A stretch of 36,027 nucleotides of DNA, taken from positions 1-36,027 of the forward strand of contig NZ_JAENII010000020.1 in the NCBI RefSeq assembly GCF_016595525.1. The letters are read 5' to 3'. A model generated the notes under the pieces. That model did no database searches and had not been told where the DNA came from. It worked only from the letters and a program-made list of their open reading frames with translations. Positions 32,799 to 36,027 of this stretch are shown piece after piece. Position 1 is the first letter of the stretch. The number at the start of each line of letters is the position of its first letter. The stretch is from Haloferula rosea (GTDB lineage Bacteria; Verrucomicrobiota; Verrucomicrobiia; Verrucomicrobiales; Akkermansiaceae). A program made the translations under genes and the position numbers.

Positions 32799-34103
32799 TC
32801 AGGTTGCGGGAAAGAAGGCGCCGTAGCCCCAGCCGGTGAGAGTGGCCATGACGACGACGAGGAAGACGTAGGTGGCGGTTTTTCGTGGGCCGATGACGGT
32901 GTTGATGACGAGCATGTTCGGCAGGCTCAGTGCCGGGCCGGCGAGTAGCAGGGCGAGCGCGGGCCCGCTACCCATGCCGTTGCCCATTAGCCCTTGGAGG
33001 ATGGGGATTTCGGTTAGGGTGGCGAAATACATGAAGGCACCCGCAAGTGCGGCGAAGAGGTTGGATCCGAATGAGTTTCCGCCGACGGCTTCGGAGATCC
33101 ATGAAGCCGGGATGAGACCTTCGTGGTCGGGCCTTCCCAACAGGAGTCCGGCGACGAGCACACCACCGAGGAGGAGCGGCATGATCTGCTTGGTGTAGGT
33201 CCATGTCTGCTCGAACCATTCGCCGGCCTCGCCTTCGCGGCCGGCGGTCATCCATGCCAGGCCGAGGACACCGGTGAAGACGGCCCAGGTGGCGTTGCCG
33301 CCGGTGGCGATCGAGGTGGCGATGACGGCCAGGACGGTAATGAGCAGCCGTTTTCCGGGAACTTTCAGCCAGCTCCAGAGCATCATCGCGAATGCCAGGG
33401 CAAAGGCGGAGCTCAGCCACCATTTGAAGGCATGGACGGCCGCGAAGAATCCGCTGCTTTCCGCACCGCCCCAGTTGGAGAAGACGAGGATGCCGAGCAT
33501 CGCGGCAAATAGGGTGGCGGTTTGCCACAGCGGGCGGGCGGGTTCCGGCTCCGGCAACTCAGCCGCCTTGGCGGCCTTGTCTTGCTCTTCCCGACGAAAG
33601 AAGAAGGCCATCAGGAGACCGATGACGACGCTGAATCCAATCGCGGCAAGCCCCCGGGCGAGACCGATGCGGGCACCCAGCACGTTGGCAGTGAGGATGA
33701 TGGCGAGGGCATTGATTGCCGGGCCGGAGTAGAGAAATGCCGTGGCCGGGCCCAGCCCAGCTCCCATCCGATAAATGCCTGCGAAGAGCGGCAACACGGT
33801 GCATGAACAGACGGCGAGAATCGTTCCTGAGACCGCCCCGACTCCGTACGCAACCGGCTTGGGCGCCCGCGGGCCCAGGTAGCGCATGACCGAAGATTGC
33901 GAGACGAAGGCGGCGATCCCTCCGGCAATCCAGAAGGCCGGCAACAGGCAGAGCACGACGTGCTCGCGGGCATACCATTGAGTGAGCGCTAGCGCCTCCG
34001 TTACGGCGCCATCGAAGCGGGCTTGGCCTACGGGCGAGAAGTAGGCGGCAGCAAAGACGGCGAGCAGCCATCCGGCAATCTTCAGTTCGTGGTTTCGGTT
34101 CAT
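32799..34103 (-). CDS. ArsP/DUF318-family permease
   Basis: This is a 434-residue, highly hydrophobic permease with about ten membrane helices in two halves. The family motif is VCSCTVLPLFAGIYRMGAG, with cysteines C99 and C101, followed by FLYSGPAINALAI. A second similar block near the C-terminus reads LLLAGPALSLPNML without the cysteine pair. PF03773 members include ArsP, which exports trivalent organoarsenicals. A hydrophilic loop (about residues 170-195, rich in Glu, Lys and Pro) separates the halves. It follows the arsR terminator and has half of the operator motif (TGCGAAATAGT) just upstream, so its transcription is likely ArsR-controlled from its own promoter. Confidence 0.85.
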   Translation of the reverse strand: MNRNHELKIAGWLLAVFAAAYFSPVGQARFDGAVTEALALTQWYAREHVVLCLLPAFWIAGGIAAFVSQSSVMRYLGPRAPKPVAYGVGAVSGTILAVCSCTVLPLFAGIYRMGAGLGPATAFLYSGPAINALAIILTANVLGARIGLARGLAAIGFSVVIGLLMAFFFRREEQDKAAKAAELPEPEPARPLWQTATLFAAMLGILVFSNWGGAESSGFFAAVHAFKWWLSSAFALAFAMMLWSWLKVPGKRLLITVLAVIATSIATGGNATWAVFTGVLGLAWMTAGREGEAGEWFEQTWTYTKQIMPLLLGGVLVAGLLLGRPDHEGLIPASWISEAVGGNSFGSNLFAALAGAFMYFATLTEIPILQGLMGNGMGSGPALALLLAGPALSLPNMLVINTVIGPRKTATYVFLVVVMATLTGWGYGAFFPAT

Positions 34104-34116
34104 TGTTTTCCCAAAG

Positions 34117-34127
34117 TGCGAAATAGT
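34117..34127 (-). promoter_or_regulatory. Operator-like motif before the permease gene
   Basis: TGCGAAATAGT here is identical over 11 bp to 34475-34485 in front of arsR. The partner half (TTTTCCC instead of TTTCGC) is degraded. It lies 14 bp upstream of the permease start codon, between the arsR terminator and the gene. It is probably a weaker ArsR site. Confidence 0.5.
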
Positions 34128-34132
34128 TGGGC

Positions 34133-34167
34133 AAAAAAAAGGCGCTCAATCGCAGCAGGCGGAGCGC
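34133..34167 (-). terminator. Intrinsic terminator at the end of arsR
   Basis: On the minus strand GCGCTC pairs with GAGCGC around a 14-base loop and is followed by one C and eight T's. The stem overlaps the last codons and stop of arsR. It should end or attenuate the arsR transcript before the permease gene, which would then need its own promoter. Confidence 0.7.
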
Positions 34168-34454
34168 TTCGGTTTCTCGTCGGCGAGGGTTGATTGGCTT
34201 GGGTCATCGAGGCAGGCGATGAAGTGGGAAACGCAGGGCAGGGAGAGGCGATAGAAGATCTGGAGGCCGCGCTTTTCGTCCTCCACCAATCCGGCGTTCC
34301 TTAGCACCGAGAGGTGACGTGAAACCGTCGACCACCCCGCATCGACGGTGTCGACAAGCTCGCACACGCAGCGTTCGCCATTCTCCAACTCACGAATGAG
34401 AGTCACTCGTGTGGGGTGCCCCAAGGCCTTGAAGATCTCGTGCGGCTCAGCCAT
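34146..34454 (-). CDS. arsR: ArsR/SmtB-family metalloregulator
   Basis: This 102-residue winged-helix repressor has the arsenic-sensing motif ERCVCELV (C29 and C31) in the metal-binding helix, followed by the recognition helix STVSRHLSVLRNAGLVEDEKRG. Additional cysteines C74, C81 and C100-C101 (SACCD at the C-terminus) could extend the binding site. It should repress its own gene and the permease-arsEFG genes, and leave DNA on binding As(III) or a similar metalloid. An operator-like TTTCGC-N6-GCGAAA repeat lies just upstream of its start. A terminator sits at its end, so it may be expressed separately from the downstream genes. Confidence 0.9.
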   Translation of the reverse strand: MAEPHEIFKALGHPTRVTLIRELENGERCVCELVDTVDAGWSTVSRHLSVLRNAGLVEDEKRGLQIFYRLSLPCVSHFIACLDDPSQSTLADEKPKRSACCD

Positions 34455-34463
34455 GCGGGCATG

Positions 34464-34481
34464 TTTCGCGAAACTGCGAAA
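34464..34481 (-). promoter_or_regulatory. Probable ArsR operator upstream of arsR
   Basis: TTTCGC and GCGAAA form a perfect 6-6-6 inverted repeat 10 bp upstream of the arsR start codon on the minus strand. The right half extends into TGCGAAATAGT, which recurs before the permease gene. TTGACT (34488-34483, minus strand) next to it could be part of the promoter, in which case repressor binding would overlap it. Confidence 0.6.
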
Positions 34482-34485
34482 TAGT

Positions 34486-34793
34486 CAAGACGGGTTTTTG
34501 TCTGAATTGTGATTGGGGGATGCAACAGGGGCCATCTCGAATGGTGGGGGGAAGGAGACGCTGGCGCGTGATTGAGGGTCGTCCCGTCCCTCCTGTTTGT
34601 AATCGAAGTGCAATAGAAGGATGGAATAGAAGGACACGCCTTTTGAAATAAAGCACAGCAAAGTTGCCGGAGGTCTCACTTCAACGAAGGGCCGAACCGA
34701 ATGGGGGTATCCTAACCGCGTGACAGACGCCCCAGCCGACAACGCCGGACGGCGAGGTATTGACGAGAGCTATCACGATGGGAAGCATGTGGA
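34486..34793. other. Gene-free stretch upstream of arsR
   Basis: No convincing gene is seen in these 308 bases. They contain a local duplication of AATAGAAGGA (34612 and 34625), the right copy of the flanking repeat (34624-34659), and, on the minus strand, GGTTAGGAT at about 34715-34707. The last matches the right core of the attC-like repeat at 2.2 kb, but without the rest of that element. Confidence 0.5.
34624..34659 (+). repeat. Diverged direct repeat flanking the ars cluster, right copy
   Basis: GAATAGAAGGACACGCC followed by TTTTGAAATAAAGCACAGC aligns with 31276-31311 in the same orientation. A partial second AATAGAAGG lies immediately before it. The copies bracket 3.3 kb containing only the ars cluster. 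Confidence 0.5.
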
Positions 34794-34800
34794 TACTCAG

Positions 34801-34930
34801 GAACGGACTTCGGTCCGTTCTTCGCGCGGGCTCGACCCGTGTCTAATTGGAACCGCCGTGTACGGACCCGTACGCACGGTGGTGTGGGACCCGTGGCTGG
34901 CTCTCGTTAGTCAGTCACGGGGACCCGATT
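34801..34930 (+). mobile_element. 3' end of a group II intron (fragment, no reverse transcriptase)
   Basis: The segment 34849-34887 forms a domain V-like hairpin: the arms ACCGCCGTG-TACG and CGTACG-CACGGTGGT pair with a two-base bulge, a hallmark of domain V. It is followed at 34890-34921 by a domain VI-like hairpin (CCCGTGGCTGGCT with AGTCAGTCACGGG) and by GACCCGAT, like a group II 3' end. A UUCG-capped 8-bp hairpin lies upstream (34801-34820). The wording AACCGCCGTG...CACGGTGGTGTG is typical of bacterial class C-like introns. There is no intron-encoded protein or 5' intron end nearby, so it is a remnant. It ends 5 bp from the nuclease-like gene, in opposite orientation. Confidence 0.75.
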
Positions 34931-34934
34931 CGCC

Positions 34935-35804
34935 CTATTCGTTTCGTGGGAGATTGCAGCCACCAGAAGATCGCATCTCGAACCGACGCTCGTAGTCTGC
35001 CAAACGTGATTCGAATGCATCGCGGGAAACCGTTGGTATCGATCCATCAAGGGCCTTCTCAATCGCTTGATGTAAGTCGTAAACTGCCAACTGTGACAGC
35101 AGATCCGATGAATAGACGGCGGGGAAGCGATGCCCTCTCATCCCTGTCTCGATGAATACACAGGTATCGGGAGTCAGAAACAACCATGCAAGGCATCGAT
35201 AGTTCCCTCGATCGTCTATTCCGATCCAATGATTTGGTGCGGGCTGGGCCACCAGATGCTCATTGAACATCCTCTGAATGTCGGCCTGCAGCTCGACTGA
35301 AATCCAATATGGCCACTTTTTCCCGTTCGGCTGTCCATCAGAGAGGATGAACGTCGGGTCAAAGATCTCGTCGGGTGGAATCTGTCCACCTTCCTGAGCC
35401 TCATCGAACGCTTGAGCAAGAAACCACACATCAGCGAAATAGGTCAGAAGATCCAATCCACGATATCGCTCCTCCAGATAACGTGAGTTGATCCTAATGA
35501 AGGAAACTTGGAACCTGCTAAGAAGATTGTTCTTCAGTTCATCCCGTCGGATCTGCTCAGGTTGCCGGTGAGTTGGGCCATCAAATTCAACGCAAAACTG
35601 AACTTCCTGCTCAGAGTCAGTCACCAAGAAATCAACGTGGGACTTAAGGGAAAAGGTAAACTCCTCGTTGGATATTCCGCTGTTGTTAACGGGAATCACA
35701 TCGGCGAGGCGGACCTTAGAAAAGACGTGTGCGCCAACTGCCTCGGTGACAGCACGGAGCTTGTCGTATGTGACCTCCTCGTAGCTGTTCAGAAAGCGGC
35801 TCAT
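34935..35804 (-). CDS. DUF2726-like PD-(D/E)xK-fold protein (cassette-like)
   Basis: This is a 289-residue protein. I chose the ATG at 35804 because upstream in-frame sequence to 36014 only translates the repeat element. Residues about 20-135 resemble the DUF2726 nuclease-like domain: VFSKVRLADVI, the acidic core HVDFLVTD and QFCVEFDGPTHR, RRDELKNNLLSRFQVSFIRINS. These supply the D and E of a PD-(D/E)xK fold, although the K is not certain. The C-terminal half is unrecognised. It is clearly less GC-rich than the core genes. A repeat member lies directly upstream, and a group II intron fragment abuts its 3' end, so its tail may have been altered by that insertion. Confidence 0.72.
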   Translation of the reverse strand: MSRFLNSYEEVTYDKLRAVTEAVGAHVFSKVRLADVIPVNNSGISNEEFTFSLKSHVDFLVTDSEQEVQFCVEFDGPTHRQPEQIRRDELKNNLLSRFQVSFIRINSRYLEERYRGLDLLTYFADVWFLAQAFDEAQEGGQIPPDEIFDPTFILSDGQPNGKKWPYWISVELQADIQRMFNEHLVAQPAPNHWIGIDDRGNYRCLAWLFLTPDTCVFIETGMRGHRFPAVYSSDLLSQLAVYDLHQAIEKALDGSIPTVSRDAFESRLADYERRFEMRSSGGCNLPRNE

Positions 35805-35816
35805 TCTATTTTGGCG

Positions 35817-35960
35817 AACGTCTGAGAAATGGCGATCCCGACCCTTATGGCGGGGCTCCCGATTCTCGTTGCCGGATTGAATCACCAAAACGGAGACGCA
35901 ACAAGGCCGCTGAAAGGGGTCGCCATCTTCGTCTTGTGTGTGCCCAGCATGGGCGCGTTG
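35817..35960 (-). repeat. attC-like intergenic repeat, member 4 (inverted)
   Basis: The 120 bp at 35817-35936 match 2191-2310 in inverted orientation with the same length and about four fifths identity by eye. They include the AACAAG...CTTGTT-type inner hairpin, CCGTTTTGGTG, GCAACGAGAA and CCATTTCTCAGACGTT. The attC-type outer cores are degraded (GATTCAA in place of GTTRRRY). A perfect GCCCA-GCA-TGGGC hairpin (35942-35954) lies at its outer side. As with the other members, a cassette-like gene starts right after it, here on the minus strand. Confidence 0.6.
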
Positions 35961-36027
35961 TAAATGGGGTTCAAGTCCCCTGTAGGAATACCAGAAATGA
36001 AACGAAACTACCATCTGAAGCCAACTC

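Noticed and set aside
34720-35155. Short ORFs on the + strand over the intron remnant
   Set aside because: These frames translate the structured domain V and VI region. Such peptides are typical mis-annotations over group II intron RNA and carry no protein signal.
35905-35998. tRNA-like 3' end (GGGGTTCAAGTCCCC followed by an ACCA-like end)
   Set aside because: The T-arm-like hairpin is good, but the spacing to the CCA-like end is off by one base. No matching 5' acceptor arm, D-arm or anticodon arm is found upstream. It might be a tRNA-derived scar, but I cannot support a gene.

Overview
The window looks like a chromosomal segment of a GC-rich Gram-negative bacterium. I suspect a member of the Verrucomicrobiota: there are lipoproteins with lipoboxes, few strong Shine-Dalgarno sites, a TMTC-like glycosyltransferase, a DUF2955/HlyD pair, and a secreted IPT protein with low-complexity repeats. 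This is inference from gene content. There is no rRNA or marker gene to settle it.

Region by region: (a) 1-3.8 kb is an accessory end. It holds an IS1182-type transposase that runs off the left edge, then three small unrecognised genes that are less GC-rich than the rest. Each is directly preceded by a member of a repeat family (about 100-145 bp) that looks like integron attC sites. (b) 3.8-11.9 kb holds a HEAT-like protein, a small lipoprotein, a lysA-EamA transporter pair, an AI-2E permease/HlyD/DUF2955 export cluster, a RimB-like retropepsin protease and a DoxX protein. (c) 12-17.4 kb is surface and glycan related: a secreted protein with two IPT domains and about nineteen 17-residue repeats, an SDR nucleotide-sugar enzyme, a DPM1-like GT2 and a TMTC-like membrane glycosyltransferase with TPRs. 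(d) 17.5-19.5 kb encodes RimK and an M14-type deacylase. (e) 19.7-31.2 kb is mostly core: a UvrD/Rep helicase, a DUF4136 lipoprotein, a TPR lipoprotein, an MFS-acyltransferase fusion, a DUF167 protein, an SGNH-like hydrolase, a rhodanese, an M50B-like membrane protein and CvfB.

(f) 31.4-34.5 kb is a compact five-gene minus-strand cluster: arsR, an ArsP-type permease, and arsE-, arsF- and arsG-like genes. It is the kind of set linked to organoarsenical or metalloid detoxification. arsR has an operator-like inverted repeat and its own terminator, and half of the operator motif recurs before the permease. The cluster is flanked by a diverged direct repeat. (g) 34.8-36.0 kb is accessory again. 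It has the 3' end of a group II intron (domain V and VI-like hairpins) lying against the end of a minus-strand DUF2726-like nuclease gene. That gene is preceded by an inverted copy of the repeat found at 2.2 kb.

The points most worth a second look are the attC-like repeats at both ends of the window with the intron remnant beside one of the cassette-like genes, and the ars cluster with its two control points. Also of interest are a 31-bp repeat at the 3' ends of two unrelated genes, the cysteine-poor 17-residue repeat protein, and the MFS-acyltransferase whose C-terminus resembles a fragment of an acyl-ACP synthetase.
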